From: Paraburkholderia translucens
GTDB taxonomy: Bacteria > Pseudomonadota > Gammaproteobacteria > Burkholderiales > Burkholderiaceae
NCBI RefSeq assembly: GCF_020881035.1
Contig: NZ_JAJITC010000002.1
Location: forward strand, 310,001 to 374,000
DNA: 64,000 nucleotides
Direction: 5' to 3'
The notes under the pieces are model-generated. The model did no database searches. It worked only from the letters and a program-made list of their open reading frames with translations, and was not told the origin of the DNA. Shown piece after piece: positions 53,189 through 63,207 of the stretch (positions within the stretch are counted from its first letter, which is position 1; every line of letters begins with the position of its first letter). Both the position numbers and the translations under genes were made by a program.

Positions 53189-53965
53189 TCAGTGCGGCAC
53201 CTGCGCGGCGTGGCTGATGAGCGGCTCGTCGGATTTTTCCGGCGGCAGCACGGCTTCGTCGGCCACCATCTTGCCGTGCTCCATCGAGATCTTGCGGGTG
53301 CACACGCGCGCGACCAGCTTCGGATCGTGCGACGCCACCACCAGCAGCGCCGCCTTGCCGACGAGGCCTTCCAGACGCTCGGCCGCCTTCACGCTGAACT
53401 CGGCGTCGCCAACGCTCAGCCACTCGTCCATGATCAGGATGTCGGCTTCGACGCTCGTCGAGATCGCGAACGCGAGGCGCAGCATCATCCCGCTCGAATA
53501 GGTGCGCACCGGCAGGTTCAGGTAGTCGCCGAGCTCGCTGAATTCGGCGATCTCGTCGATCTTGCTGCGAATGCGCGCGGGCTTCAGCCCGTCGAGAATG
53601 CCGCGCAGGTAGATGTTTTCGAAGCCGGTCGCGTCGGGATCGAGGCCCATCGACACGTCGAGCAGCGACGCGATCTTGCCCTGCACCTTCAACTCGCCGC
53701 GCACCGGCGCATAGACGCCCGACAGCGTGCGCAAAAGCGTCGTCTTGCCCGAGCCGTTGTGGCCGATCAGGCCGATGCGCTCGCCTTCGCCGAACGTGAA
53801 GCTGAGGTCGTCGATCGCGCGGACGATCGCATGGCGTCCCGCGTCATGGCCGATGCGGCCGCCCGTCGTGAGATTGAGCACCGCCTTCTTGAGCGAGCGA
53901 TGCGAGTTCTCGTAAATCGGAAATTCGACGGAGATGTTACGAGCGACAATCGATGAAGAACTCAC
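53189..53965 (-). CDS. wzt: O-antigen ABC exporter, ATP-binding subunit
   Basis: A 258-residue ABC ATPase. Walker A is GHNGSGKTT, the signature YSSGMMLRL, Walker B ILIMDEW with the following SVGD, and the H-loop SHD. It lacks the C-terminal carbohydrate-binding domain of E. coli O9a Wzt, which matters for whether a chain-end cap is read. The start is GTG at 53965, four bases after the wzm stop at 53970. It drives export of a fully polymerised, lipid-linked glycan. Confidence 0.92.
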   Translation of the reverse strand: MSSSSIVARNISVEFPIYENSHRSLKKAVLNLTTGGRIGHDAGRHAIVRAIDDLSFTFGEGERIGLIGHNGSGKTTLLRTLSGVYAPVRGELKVQGKIASLLDVSMGLDPDATGFENIYLRGILDGLKPARIRSKIDEIAEFSELGDYLNLPVRTYSSGMMLRLAFAISTSVEADILIMDEWLSVGDAEFSVKAAERLEGLVGKAALLVVASHDPKLVARVCTRKISMEHGKMVADEAVLPPEKSDEPLISHAAQVPH

Positions 53966-53969
53966 AATA

Positions 53970-54788
53970 TCAAAGCCAGTAAGGAACGCGATTACGGAAA
54001 CGCTTCATCAGGATCTGCGCGAACGCGAAGCCGACGATAAGCAGACCAATCGACCACGCCCACGACTCCCAGTGAGTCGGGCGGCCGGTGAGCGGCGCGC
54101 GCACCGTTTCGATCAGGTGATAGAGCGGGTTGTATTCGGCGACCCACGCGCGGTCCTTCAGGATTTCCGGCGCCCACATGACCGGCGTGAAGAAGAACAC
54201 GACCTGGATCAGGTTCGTGACGATCGGCGGAATGTCGCGAAAGCGCGCGCACAGCACACCGAGCGTGGTGCCGAGCCATACGCCGTGGAGCAGCAGGATC
54301 ACGAGCGCGAACGGCACCAGCACGATTTCCCAGCCCGGCCAGTGACCGAAGATGAGCAGCAGCACGACGACGACCGGCAGGCTATGCAGCAAAATCACGA
54401 AGTTGCGCCAGGCGATGCGGCACACATGCACGGTAAGCGGCAACCTGATCTGCTTGATCAGATAGGCCGAGCCGATAAAGGCCATGCAGCCCTCGTTGGC
54501 AACCGACGCCAGATACGCCCACACGACGAGACCGACCGCCAGAAACGGAAGATAGTCGGAGATTTCCTGGTGCAGCAGCGTGGAATACAACGCGCCGAGC
54601 ACGACCACCATGATGATCGTGCTGAGCGTGAACCAGAACGGCCCGAGCACCGAGCGGCGATACCGCTGGCGGATGTCGTGCCAGCCGAGCGTGCCCCAAA
54701 CCCGCACCGCCTTCATGCCGACCAGCAGGTCGTCGCGCTCGTTGTGACGTGTCAGGTCTTCCGAGTGGTTGATATAGCTGATATCCAT
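53970..54788 (-). CDS. wzm: O-antigen ABC exporter, membrane subunit
   Basis: A 272-residue ABC-2-type permease with six helices. The N-terminal amphipathic segment contains RQRYRRSVLGPFW, the coupling-helix region, and ARFRDIPPIVTNLIQ follows, as in Wzm proteins. It pairs with wzt directly downstream, and the manC stop is one base upstream of its start codon region. Export occurs across the inner membrane before ligation to core. Confidence 0.92.
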   Translation of the reverse strand: MDISYINHSEDLTRHNERDDLLVGMKAVRVWGTLGWHDIRQRYRRSVLGPFWFTLSTIIMVVVLGALYSTLLHQEISDYLPFLAVGLVVWAYLASVANEGCMAFIGSAYLIKQIRLPLTVHVCRIAWRNFVILLHSLPVVVVLLLIFGHWPGWEIVLVPFALVILLLHGVWLGTTLGVLCARFRDIPPIVTNLIQVVFFFTPVMWAPEILKDRAWVAEYNPLYHLIETVRAPLTGRPTHWESWAWSIGLLIVGFAFAQILMKRFRNRVPYWL

Positions 54789-54789
54789 C

Positions 54790-56205
54790 TCAAGTACGTC
54801 CGTAAATGTCTTCGTAGCGAACGATGTCGTCTTCGCCCAGATATTCGCCGCTTTGCACCTCGATCATCACGAGCTCGATGACGCCCGGATTTTCAAGGCG
54901 ATGTCTGTGACCCGCCGGGATGTAGGTCGACTCGTTGGTCGACACGAAGAACTCCCTCTCGCCGTTGACGACCTTGGCCATGCCGCTCACCACGACCCAA
55001 TGCTCGTTGCGGTGATGGTGCATCTGCAGGCTCAGGCTCGCGCCCGGCTTCACCTCGATGCGCTTGATCTTGAAGCGCGGCCCCTCTTCGAGCACCGAGT
55101 ACGTGCCCCACGGCCGATGCACGGTGCGATGCACCTTGTACGTCTCGTGGCCGCGCGACTTCAGCTCCGTAAAAATCTGCTTCACGTCCTGCGCGCGATC
55201 CTTGTGCGCGACGAGCAGCGCGTCGGGCGTGTCGATCACGATCAGGTTGTCGACGCCGACCGCGCCGATCAGGCGCCCGCCGCTGCGCAGATACGAGTTC
55301 TTCACGTCGACGAGCAGCGCCTCGCCTTCGACGCGGTTGCCGCTCGCATCGGCGGGCGACAGATCGGACAGCGCGGTCCACGACCCGACGTCGGTCCAGC
55401 CGAGGTCGCAGCACACGACCGCCGCGTGCTCGCACTTCTCCATCACCGCGTAGTCGAACGACAACTCCGGCACCGCGCCGAAGCAGCCCGGCTCGAGACG
55501 CACCTGCGCGCCGGTCTTGCCCGCGGCGGACGGAGACTTGTCCATGCATTCGGCCGCGGCATCGAGAATGTCCGGACAGTGCTCGCGCATCTCCTTGAGG
55601 ATCGTGCCGGCGGTGAAGCAGAACATGCCCGAATTCCACACGAACTTGCCCGACGCCAGATACTCGCGGGCCTTCTCCAACGACGGTTTCTCGATGAAGC
55701 TCACGACCCGCTCTCCATCGGCTTCGATATAGCCGTAGCCGGTTTCGGGCGTGTCCGGATGCATGCCGAAGGTGACCACATTGCCGGCCTGCGCAAGCGT
55801 CTGCGCACGCGCCACCGCTGCCGCGAACGCGGTTTGATCGGCGATCAGGTGGTCGGCGGCGAGCACCAGCATCACCGTGTCTTGGCCGTGCGCCTTCGCC
55901 GTGTGCAAGGCCGCCGTGGCGACCGCCGCGGCCGTGTTGCGGCCGAACGGTTCGAGAATGAACGAAGTCGCGATGTTCTTGCGGTTCACCTCGCGGAAAT
56001 CGTCTTCGGTCTTGAAGAACAGCTCACGGTTGGTTACCGTCAGCACTTCCTTCACGCCGGGCAACGCGACCGCGCGCAGGAAGGCTTTCTGCAGCAGGCT
56101 TTCGCCGTCCGCGAGACGGATGAAAGGCTTCGGGTGCGATTCGCGCGAGACCGGCCAGAGCCGCGATCCCGCTCCGCCGCACAGAATGATCGGTAACAAA
56201 CTCAC
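54790..56205 (-). CDS. manC: Mannose-1-phosphate guanylyltransferase / mannose-6-phosphate isomerase
   Basis: A 471-residue bifunctional type II enzyme. The nucleotidyltransferase half has LCGGAGSRLWPVSR (residues 8-21), LEPFGRNTAAA and FIEKP; the cupin isomerase half has RPWGTYSVLEEG, MHHHRNEHW and HRLENPG. It makes GDP-mannose, working with manB at 5897. The start is GTG at 56205 with a GAGAGGGAG ribosome site; no ATG fits the conserved N-terminus. Operon with wzm and wzt. Confidence 0.94.
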   Translation of the reverse strand: MSLLPIILCGGAGSRLWPVSRESHPKPFIRLADGESLLQKAFLRAVALPGVKEVLTVTNRELFFKTEDDFREVNRKNIATSFILEPFGRNTAAAVATAALHTAKAHGQDTVMLVLAADHLIADQTAFAAAVARAQTLAQAGNVVTFGMHPDTPETGYGYIEADGERVVSFIEKPSLEKAREYLASGKFVWNSGMFCFTAGTILKEMREHCPDILDAAAECMDKSPSAAGKTGAQVRLEPGCFGAVPELSFDYAVMEKCEHAAVVCCDLGWTDVGSWTALSDLSPADASGNRVEGEALLVDVKNSYLRSGGRLIGAVGVDNLIVIDTPDALLVAHKDRAQDVKQIFTELKSRGHETYKVHRTVHRPWGTYSVLEEGPRFKIKRIEVKPGASLSLQMHHHRNEHWVVVSGMAKVVNGEREFFVSTNESTYIPAGHRHRLENPGVIELVMIEVQSGEYLGEDDIVRYEDIYGRT

Positions 56206-56401
56206 AGCTCCCTCTCAGTACCGTAGTTATTACCCGGCCGTACTGGCTGGTGCATGGTTGACGCACACGTTTGCAATTCACGGCGCATGGACCGGTGAAT
56301 CGGCGCCTGGCACGCCTTCACGTCGTGCCACATTCTACCGCCGCCCCCTTTCATCATTGTCAGGGACCGTCGGCGCTTGAACGCCCACGGGTTTGCAAAC
56401 C

Positions 56402-57328
56402 TCAGGCGCGCGCCGCCGGGGACTTTGGAAAACCGTCCGTCAAACACAGCTTCAGCGCGTCGCGCCAATGCGGCGCGGCGAGTCCGAACACGCGCGCCAG
56501 CTTCTCGTTCGACATTCTGGAATTGGCTGGGCGCCTGGCCGGCGTCGGATACTCCGCGGCGGGAATCGGCAGCGTGTTCGGCCGATTCGGTAAATCCGCA
56601 AGCTCGAAGATCGCCGACGCGAAGCCGTGCCACGACGTCGAGTCGCCCGCGCACAGGTGATAGACGCCCGAGCGCTCGCTCCACCACTTCGCGCCGTCTT
56701 CGGCGGCGAAGGACTGCGCGCAGACATGCGCGGTCAGCGTCGCGATGGTGTTGCACCAGGTGGGCGCGCCGAACTGGTCGGCCACCACCTTCAGCTCGGG
56801 GCGGTCGGCGCCGAGACGCAGCATGGTCAGCAGAAAGTTCTTGCCGCGCGTGCCGTACACCCAGCTCGTGCGCAACACGAGGTGATCGACGCCGGTTGCC
56901 GCGATCGCCAGCTCGCCCGCGAGCTTGCTGCGGCCGTACACGTTCTGCGGATCGGTCGGATCGTCCTCGACGTACGCGCCTTCTTTCGTGCCGTTGAACA
57001 CGTAGTCGGTCGAATAGTGGATCAGCGCGGCGCCGAGCTTTTTCGCTTCCTCGGCGAGCACGCCCGGCGCTTCGCCGTTCACGCGCATCGCGAGCTCGCG
57101 CTCTTCTTCGGCCTTATCGACCGCTGTGTAAGCGGCCGGATTGACGATCAACGCGGGACGCAACTCGCGCACCACCGCGCGAATCTGATCGAGATTCGAC
57201 AGATCGAGCCGCGAGCGGTCGACCGCGACCACATTGCCGAGCCCTTGCAGCGTGCGCGCAAGCTCATAGCCGACCTGGCCATTGACGCCGGTGACGAGGA
57301 TGGTCCGTTTCGCGTCGTGTGCGCTCAT
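56402..57328 (-). CDS. rmlD: dTDP-4-dehydrorhamnose reductase
   Basis: A 308-residue extended SDR that performs the last step of dTDP-L-rhamnose synthesis. NAD(P)-binding VTGVNGQVGYEL, YSTDYVFNGTK, and YGRSKLAGE (YxxxK) are present. It lies nine bases downstream of rmlC on the same strand. The 196-bp gap to manC has no clear promoter. Confidence 0.94.
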   Translation of the reverse strand: MSAHDAKRTILVTGVNGQVGYELARTLQGLGNVVAVDRSRLDLSNLDQIRAVVRELRPALIVNPAAYTAVDKAEEERELAMRVNGEAPGVLAEEAKKLGAALIHYSTDYVFNGTKEGAYVEDDPTDPQNVYGRSKLAGELAIAATGVDHLVLRTSWVYGTRGKNFLLTMLRLGADRPELKVVADQFGAPTWCNTIATLTAHVCAQSFAAEDGAKWWSERSGVYHLCAGDSTSWHGFASAIFELADLPNRPNTLPIPAAEYPTPARRPANSRMSNEKLARVFGLAAPHWRDALKLCLTDGFPKSPAARA

Positions 57329-57337
57329 GCGATTCTC

Positions 57338-57889
57338 TTATGCGAAGACTTCGGCGTCGGCCAAGCGCTTGCCCGCCGCATCTTTGGCCGCGAGCAGCGG
57401 CTCGAAGTCAATCGGCCATTCAATGCCGATCGCCGGATCGTTCCAGATGATGCTGCGCTCGTGCTCGGGAAACCAGTAATCCGTGGTCTTGTAGAGGAAC
57501 TGCGCCGACTCCGACAGCACGACGAAGCCGTGTGCGAAACCGGGCGGCACCCACAGCTGCCGATGGTTCTCGACCGACAGCGTCACGCCGACCCACTTGC
57601 CGAAGTTCGGCGAACTCCTGCGGATGTCGACAGCCACGTCGAACACCTCGCCCTCGACCACGCGCACGAGCTTGCCCTGCGCATGCTGGATCTGATAGTG
57701 CAGACCGCGCAGCACGCCCTTCGCCGAACGCGAATGATTGTCCTGCACGAACTCGACGCCCGCCTCGACCTTCTCGGCGAATTCGAGCGCATTGAAGCTC
57801 TCGAAGAAGAAGCCGCGCGCGTCACCGAACACCTTCGGCTCGATGATCTTGACTTCGGGCAGCGCGGTTGCGGTTACCTGGATGGCCAT
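57338..57889 (-). CDS. rmlC: dTDP-4-dehydrorhamnose 3,5-epimerase
   Basis: A 183-residue cupin enzyme. [22 protein letters not shown] with the catalytic His64, and FLYKTTDYW with the catalytic Tyr are clear, and PPGFAHGF is the cupin metal-like loop. The frame is open far upstream, but that region is rmlA in another frame; the ATG at 57889 gives the family length. It overlaps rmlA by 16 bp. Confidence 0.95.
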   Translation of the reverse strand: MAIQVTATALPEVKIIEPKVFGDARGFFFESFNALEFAEKVEAGVEFVQDNHSRSAKGVLRGLHYQIQHAQGKLVRVVEGEVFDVAVDIRRSSPNFGKWVGVTLSVENHRQLWVPPGFAHGFVVLSESAQFLYKTTDYWFPEHERSIIWNDPAIGIEWPIDFEPLLAAKDAAGKRLADAEVFA

Positions 57890-58767
57890 GCGACTTGATC
57901 CGTGAGAATGTTTTGCAGGTACTGCCCGTAGGCATTCTTGGCGAGCGGCTTGGCGAGCGCGAGCAACTGCTCGCCGTCGATCCACTGACGCCGGTACGCG
58001 ATCTCTTCCGGACACGCGACCACCAGACCCTGGCGCTTCTGCAGCGTCGCGATGAAGGTCGCGGCTTCGATCAGCGAATCGTGCGTGCCGGTGTCCAGCC
58101 ACGCATAGCCGCGGCCCATGATCTCGACGGTGAGCGCGGCGTTCGCGAGATAGTGCGAGTTCACGTCGGTGATTTCGAGTTCGCCGCGCGGCGACGGCTT
58201 GATATCGGCGGCGATATCGCAGACCTGCTTGTCGTAGAAGTACAGACCCGTGACCGCATAATTCGAACGCGGCTTGTCCGGCTTCTCTTCGATCGACAAG
58301 GCGCGGAACTGCTGGTCGAATTCGACCACGCCGTAGCGCTCCGGGTCCTGCACGTGATAGGCGAAGACAGTGGCGCCTTCGATCTGATCGTTCGCGCGTT
58401 CGAGCTGCTTGGCGAGATCGTGACCGTAGAAGATGTTGTCGCCCAGAATCAGCGCCGACGGGTCGTTCTTCACGAACTCGCGGCCGATGATGAACGCCTG
58501 CGCGAGCCCATCCGGCGACGGCTGCACCGCGTACTGGATATTCATGCCCCACTGGCTGCCGTCGCCGAGCATGGCTTCGAAGCGCGGCGTGTCCTGCGGC
58601 GTGGAGATGATCAGCACGTCGCGAATGCCCGCCACCATCAGCGTGGACAGCGGGTAGTAGATCATCGGCTTGTCGTACACCGGCAGCAGTTGCTTGGAGA
58701 CGACGTGCGTGATCGGATACAGGCGGGTGCCCGAGCCGCCCGCGAGAATAATGCCTTTGCGCGCCAT
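57874..58767 (-). CDS. rmlA: Glucose-1-phosphate thymidylyltransferase
   Basis: A 297-residue nucleotidyltransferase making dTDP-glucose. [20 protein letters not shown] at the start, then [23 protein letters not shown] and IEEKP are signature segments. The ATG at 58767 is chosen because it precedes the LAGGSGTR loop by seven residues; upstream codons belong to rmlB DNA. It starts ten bases after the rmlB stop. Confidence 0.95.
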   Translation of the reverse strand: MARKGIILAGGSGTRLYPITHVVSKQLLPVYDKPMIYYPLSTLMVAGIRDVLIISTPQDTPRFEAMLGDGSQWGMNIQYAVQPSPDGLAQAFIIGREFVKNDPSALILGDNIFYGHDLAKQLERANDQIEGATVFAYHVQDPERYGVVEFDQQFRALSIEEKPDKPRSNYAVTGLYFYDKQVCDIAADIKPSPRGELEITDVNSHYLANAALTVEIMGRGYAWLDTGTHDSLIEAATFIATLQKRQGLVVACPEEIAYRRQWIDGEQLLALAKPLAKNAYGQYLQNILTDQVAWPSR

Positions 58768-58777
58768 TGCCGTGCCT

Positions 58778-59839
58778 TTACGCGCGCTGCGCGTAGTTGG
58801 TCTCAACCCACTTCCGGTATTCGCCCGAAGCGACTTCGTCGACCCATTGCTGGTTGTCGAGATACCACTGGACCGTTTTGGCGAGACCCGTCTCGAATGT
58901 TTCCGCCGGCTTCCAGCCCAGTTCACGCTCGAGCTTGCGGGCGTCGATCGCATAACGGCGGTCGTGACCCGGACGATCGGTCACATAGGTGATCTGGTCG
59001 CGATACGAGCCGGCCGCCTCCGGACGCAGCGTGTCGAGCAGATCGCACAGCGTGTGCACGACCTCGAGATTCTTCTTCTCGTTCCAGCCGCCGACGTTGT
59101 ACGTCTCGCCCGGCGTGCCGCGCGCGAGCACTTCGCGGATCGCGCTGCAATGATCGCCCACGTATAGCCAGTCGCGCACGTTCTGGCCGTCGCCATATAC
59201 CGGCAGCGGCTTGCCGCCGAGCGCATTGGCAATCATCAGCGGGATCAGCTTTTCGGGGAACTGGTAGGGGCCGTAGTTGTTCGAGCAGTTGGTGGTCAGC
59301 ACCGGCAGGCCATACGTGTGATGGTAGGCGCGCACGAGGTGATCCGAACCCGCCTTGGTCGCCGAATACGGGCTATTCGGCGCGTAGGGCGTCGTTTCGG
59401 AGAACTGCGGATCGGTGGCGGACAGCGAGCCGAACACTTCATCGGTCGACACGTGCAGGAAGCGGAATGCGGCGCGCTCCGCCTGGCCCAGCGTGTTCCA
59501 GTAACTGCGGGTGGCTTCGAGCAGCGTGAAGGTGCCGACCACGTTGGTCTGCACGAAATCGGCCGGGCCGTGAATCGAGCGATCCACATGGCTCTCAGCC
59601 GCGAAATGCAACACGGCGCGCGGCTTGTGTTCGACCAGCAGCGCGTCGAGCGCGGCGCGATCGCAGATGTCGACGCGCGCGAAAATGTGTCTGGAATTGC
59701 CCTGTAGCGACTTCAGCGTGCCCAGGTTGCCGGCGTAGGTCAGCTTGTCTACGTTGAGAACGGGTTCGTCCGACGCGTCGAACCAGTCGAGCACGAAATT
59801 GGCGCCAATGAAGCCGGCACCGCCTGTTACCAGGATCAT
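58778..59839 (-). CDS. rmlB: dTDP-glucose 4,6-dehydratase
   Basis: A 353-residue extended SDR that forms dTDP-4-keto-6-deoxyglucose. [23 protein letters not shown] (catalytic Thr-Asp-Glu), [13 protein letters not shown] (YxxxK) and [10 protein letters not shown] are all present. It is the first gene of the rmlBACD-manC-wzm-wzt operon on the minus strand. Confidence 0.96.
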   Translation of the reverse strand: MILVTGGAGFIGANFVLDWFDASDEPVLNVDKLTYAGNLGTLKSLQGNSRHIFARVDICDRAALDALLVEHKPRAVLHFAAESHVDRSIHGPADFVQTNVVGTFTLLEATRSYWNTLGQAERAAFRFLHVSTDEVFGSLSATDPQFSETTPYAPNSPYSATKAGSDHLVRAYHHTYGLPVLTTNCSNNYGPYQFPEKLIPLMIANALGGKPLPVYGDGQNVRDWLYVGDHCSAIREVLARGTPGETYNVGGWNEKKNLEVVHTLCDLLDTLRPEAAGSYRDQITYVTDRPGHDRRYAIDARKLERELGWKPAETFETGLAKTVQWYLDNQQWVDEVASGEYRKWVETNYAQRA

Positions 59840-60245
59840 GTAATTCCCTTGTCGATGTTAGTGACAGGCAGCGAAGCGTGCAGCCTGTTTACCCGCATGG
59901 TGGTGCCCGTTTCTCTAGCCGCCCATCGCGTTCGCGCCGAGAGCGAACACTCAAACGCCAATTTTATGAAGCCCTAATTATAAAGCCGAGCGGTGCAAAA
60001 ACTAGAACCCTAACAACTTGAAACAGCTTGATAAAATTCGTTGCCGCTGATATGCGAAGAAGGGAGCCTTTCGGTGCGGTTACGCGGATTTTGACGCTCC
60101 CAAGACGGTCCGCCGCACAGTGCGCAGCGCGGCGCGCAAAGAGTGGGAAACGGAAAAGACGAACGTCGAAAGCGTCACGAAAGGCCGCAAACGCGACCCT
60201 TCACGACGCTTTAGAGCTGACCGTAAGGCACTTGCGCGAGCGCGC
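59840..60245 (-). promoter_or_regulatory. Promoter region of the rmlB operon
   Basis: 406 bp without a gene. On the minus strand a perfect TATAAT lies at 59977-59982, about 140 bp upstream of rmlB, inside an AT-rich stretch from 59960 to 60050. No good -35 hexamer is found at 16-18 bp, so an activator or extended promoter may be needed. No JUMPstart-like element is seen. Confidence 0.5.
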
Positions 60246-61172
60246 TCAGGCCGCGAGCATCCAGCGCAGCGTGTCGATGAAGGGAATCGGTTCGACCGCC
60301 GGCACCAGCGAGTGCAATTTCGCGGGCGAACCGGCGAGCATCTTGACGTCCGTTTGCCGGACGAAGGCTGGATTGACCTGGACTTCGATCTCGTGTCCGG
60401 TCTGCTCGCTCGCGCTCGTGAGGATTTCGCGCAACGAATAAGGTGTGCCGGTGCAGACGTTGACGATTTCGGCCGCGACGTCGGACTCGAGCAGCGCCTC
60501 GTACACGCTCGCCACATAACGCACGTCCGAGAAGTCGCGCGCGATGTCGATATTGCCAAGCTCGATCGACGCCGCGCGCCGCGCGAAATGGCTCACGATC
60601 TTCGGCACGAGGAAGTTCACCGCCTGGCCGCGGCCGGTGTAGTTGAAGGGCCGCACGATCAGGATCGGCAGGCGATCGAACCATGTGCGCACCAGCGTTT
60701 CCATCGCCGCTTTGCTGGCCGCGTAATGATTGACCGGCGTGAGCGGGAAGCTCTCGTCGATCGCGGCGCTGCTGACGTTGCCGTACACGTTCGCGCTGCT
60801 TGCGATCAGCAGCTTGCGCGGCACATGACCGACCGCGACGCAGGCTTCGAGCAGGTTCAGCGTGCCGATCACGTTGACGCGATAGAAGTCGAGCGGATCA
60901 TCGTGACCCACGAAGCTGATTGCGGCCAGATGCACGATGTAATCGGGCCGCACGGTTTCGAGCACGCGCCGCCATCCATCCGGCGACGTGATGTCGAGCT
61001 TGACGCGGGTCGGCGTGTCGGGCTCGTCGCGGCCGGACACCGCTTCGATCACGGTATGGCCGCGCCCGATGAGCTTCTCGACCAGATAGCGGCCGGTAAA
61101 ACCGTTCGCACCAGTGACGAGCGTGCGAAATGGCTGCTTCGCCGCGGAAGACGGCATGCTTGCTTCGTTCAC
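60246..61172 (-). CDS. rmd: GDP-6-deoxy-4-keto-hexose reductase (Rmd-like)
   Basis: A 308-residue extended SDR. VTGANGFTGRYLVEKL, SSANVYGN, NHYAASKAAME (YxxxK) and RPFNYTGRGQA are typical of the GMD/RMD branch. Rmd reduces GDP-4-keto-6-deoxymannose to GDP-D-rhamnose. The partner dehydratase gmd is not in the window. The start is GTG at 61172; an ATG five codons in is possible. It faces apaH across a 230-bp divergent gap. Confidence 0.82.
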   Translation of the reverse strand: MNEASMPSSAAKQPFRTLVTGANGFTGRYLVEKLIGRGHTVIEAVSGRDEPDTPTRVKLDITSPDGWRRVLETVRPDYIVHLAAISFVGHDDPLDFYRVNVIGTLNLLEACVAVGHVPRKLLIASSANVYGNVSSAAIDESFPLTPVNHYAASKAAMETLVRTWFDRLPILIVRPFNYTGRGQAVNFLVPKIVSHFARRAASIELGNIDIARDFSDVRYVASVYEALLESDVAAEIVNVCTGTPYSLREILTSASEQTGHEIEVQVNPAFVRQTDVKMLAGSPAKLHSLVPAVEPIPFIDTLRWMLAA

Positions 61173-61402
61173 GAGAGAGTCATCCTGTTGTTGTATGGCA
61201 ATATCGCGCGCGGTCCATGCATGCTTGCTGCATTGCTGTGCTGCTGCGTTGCCGTTGCGGCAGTGTTCCGGCCGCCTCCCGCAACGTGATCGCGCGATAT
61301 CCGAACCCCAAAGCGGCTATTATGTCACGCTAATTTGCTGCGTTGCCCAACGCGGCACGCACCTGGCAATACCGCGCGCATCGAACCGCTTTGATTTGCT
61401 CA

Positions 61403-62275
61403 ATGACTTCGTCCAACGCTTCCAGCACGTCCGCTCCCCTCGTCCCGCTTGCTTTCGGCGATCTGCAAGGCTGCCGCGGGCCGTTTCAGCAATTGCTCGC
61501 CAAAGCCGCGCCGCCGGACGGCACACCACTGTGGTTCGCCGGTGACCTGATCAACCGCGGCCCCGACTCGCTCGATACTTTGCGCGACGTGATCGCGTTC
61601 GGCGAACGCGCGGTGCCGGTGCTCGGCAATCACGATCTGCATCTGCTTTCGGTGTCGGCGGGAATCCGCAAATCGAAACGAGGCGACACGATCGGCGATA
61701 TCCTCGCCGCGCCCGACGCCGCCGATCTGATCGAATGGATACGTCACCGGCCGCTCGCGCATTTCGACAATGGCATGCTGATGGTGCATGCGGGTGTGCT
61801 GCCGCAATGGGATGTGACGCTGACGCTCGAACTCGCCGACGAGCTGCAACGCGCGCTGCGTGCGCCGAGCTGGAAAGAAACGCTTGCAGGCTTGTACGGC
61901 AACGCGCCGAACCGCTGGAGCCCGGGCCTCAAGGGTATCGAGCGCCTGCGCGTCACGTGCAGCGCATTGACGCGCATGCGTTTTTGTACCGCCGATGGCG
62001 TGATGGATTTCACGAGCAGCGGCACGCTCGCCTCGGCGCCGAGCGGCTGTATGCCGTGGTTCGACGTGCCGTCGCGCAGGAGCGCGGACGTGACCGTCGT
62101 GTTTGGTCATTGGGCCGCGCTCGGCCTGATGATGCGCGACAACCTGATCGGCCTCGACTCGGGCTGCGTGTGGGGGGAGAAGCTGTCGGCGGTACGGCTC
62201 GCGCGCGATCCGGCGCAGCGGACGTTGACGCAGGTCGATTGCGATTCGTGCGCCGTGCCGCGCGGGGGAAATTGA
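61403..62275 (+). CDS. apaH: Symmetrical diadenosine tetraphosphatase
   Basis: A 290-residue metallophosphatase that cleaves Ap4A to two ADP. FGDLQGCRGP, AGDLINRGPDS and VLGNHDLHLL are the three PPP-family metal motifs, and MVHAGVLPQWD follows. The first motif has Gln where many relatives have His (GDLQGC), a common variant in beta- and gammaproteobacteria. The ATG at 61403 sits a short way before the first motif; an earlier in-frame start exists at 61343. Confidence 0.92.
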   Translation: MTSSNASSTSAPLVPLAFGDLQGCRGPFQQLLAKAAPPDGTPLWFAGDLINRGPDSLDTLRDVIAFGERAVPVLGNHDLHLLSVSAGIRKSKRGDTIGDILAAPDAADLIEWIRHRPLAHFDNGMLMVHAGVLPQWDVTLTLELADELQRALRAPSWKETLAGLYGNAPNRWSPGLKGIERLRVTCSALTRMRFCTADGVMDFTSSGTLASAPSGCMPWFDVPSRRSADVTVVFGHWAALGLMMRDNLIGLDSGCVWGEKLSAVRLARDPAQRTLTQVDCDSCAVPRGGN

Positions 62276-62311
62276 ACGGATGACGGCGACGCTGCCCGGC
62301 AGCGCCGCCTC

Positions 62312-63169
62312 TCAGGCCGAGCTTGGCGGCTGATCCACCGGCTCGATTAGCGGCTCAGCCGCCGCAGCAGCGTCACCCGGCGACGCCGCATTCGCAACGT
62401 CACCCTCTTGCGCGACCGTCCCTGCAACGGCCCGGCCAGCCTGCATGTCCCGCAGCGCGCCCGCCACTACGTCCTGCGCCCGCGCCGCGAGCGCACGCCG
62501 GTCCGTGCCCGCCGCGAGCGGCGCGCCGACGTACACGTGAGCAGTGAGCGGCCCCCCGCGCAGCAGCATGTCGAGCGAATCGGACAACGACACGTCATCG
62601 ATATACGCGGGCGCCGTCGACTGCCGGCCCTGCGCGTCCTCGTACATGATGCACACCGGCTGCACCGGCGCGCCAGCCGACACCGCCGCCTGGAACATGT
62701 TCGCGTGAAACGGCAGCAACTCGAGCCCGTTCGAGGTCGTGCCTTCGGGGAACACGCACATCAGCTCGCCCGCGCTCAGCCGATCCGCTAGCTCGTGCAT
62801 GATCCGCTTCGCATCGCTACGCTTCTCGCGCTGGATGAACACTGTGTCGAGCTGCTGCGCGAGCCAGCCGACCACCGGCCATTGACGGATCTCCGCCTTC
62901 GACACGAACGGCGTCGGCCGCCACGCGTTGATCACGTAGATGTCGATCCATGAGATGTGATTGGCGACGACGAGCGCGCCGTGATCGAGCCGCGCCGCGT
63001 CGTTATGCACGACGAGGCGCATGCCGCACAAACGCAGCATCTTCAGCGACCACGCCCGATTGAGCGCGTGTCGCCGCTCGGCGCTCGCGTTCGGAAAGCG
63101 CGTCGCGACGGTCCACATGCCGTGCAGAAGATGCGCGATGAGACGGACCTTGCGTAACGCGAGCTTCAT
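62312..63169 (-). CDS. plsC: 1-acyl-sn-glycerol-3-phosphate acyltransferase
   Basis: A 285-residue membrane-associated acyltransferase in phospholipid synthesis. The HX4D catalytic motif is NHISWID, and FPEGTTSNG is the second family motif. The C-terminal ~60 residues are Ala/Pro-rich and low-complexity, beyond the usual family end. It lies 38 bp after the dihydroorotase-like gene, the order known from other Burkholderia. Confidence 0.9.
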   Translation of the reverse strand: MKLALRKVRLIAHLLHGMWTVATRFPNASAERRHALNRAWSLKMLRLCGMRLVVHNDAARLDHGALVVANHISWIDIYVINAWRPTPFVSKAEIRQWPVVGWLAQQLDTVFIQREKRSDAKRIMHELADRLSAGELMCVFPEGTTSNGLELLPFHANMFQAAVSAGAPVQPVCIMYEDAQGRQSTAPAYIDDVSLSDSLDMLLRGGPLTAHVYVGAPLAAGTDRRALAARAQDVVAGALRDMQAGRAVAGTVAQEGDVANAASPGDAAAAAEPLIEPVDQPPSSA

Positions 63170-63207
63170 GACCGGAGCTCTCCTCGACTAAACCGGAACG
63201 ATACCGC

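Noticed and set aside
53970..54881. Long plus-strand ORF over wzm (53934-54881)
   Set aside because: Asp/Arg/His-rich antisense shadow of wzm.
59840..60245. JUMPstart/ops element for RfaH control of the rml operon
   Set aside because: No GGCGGTAG-type core in the region.
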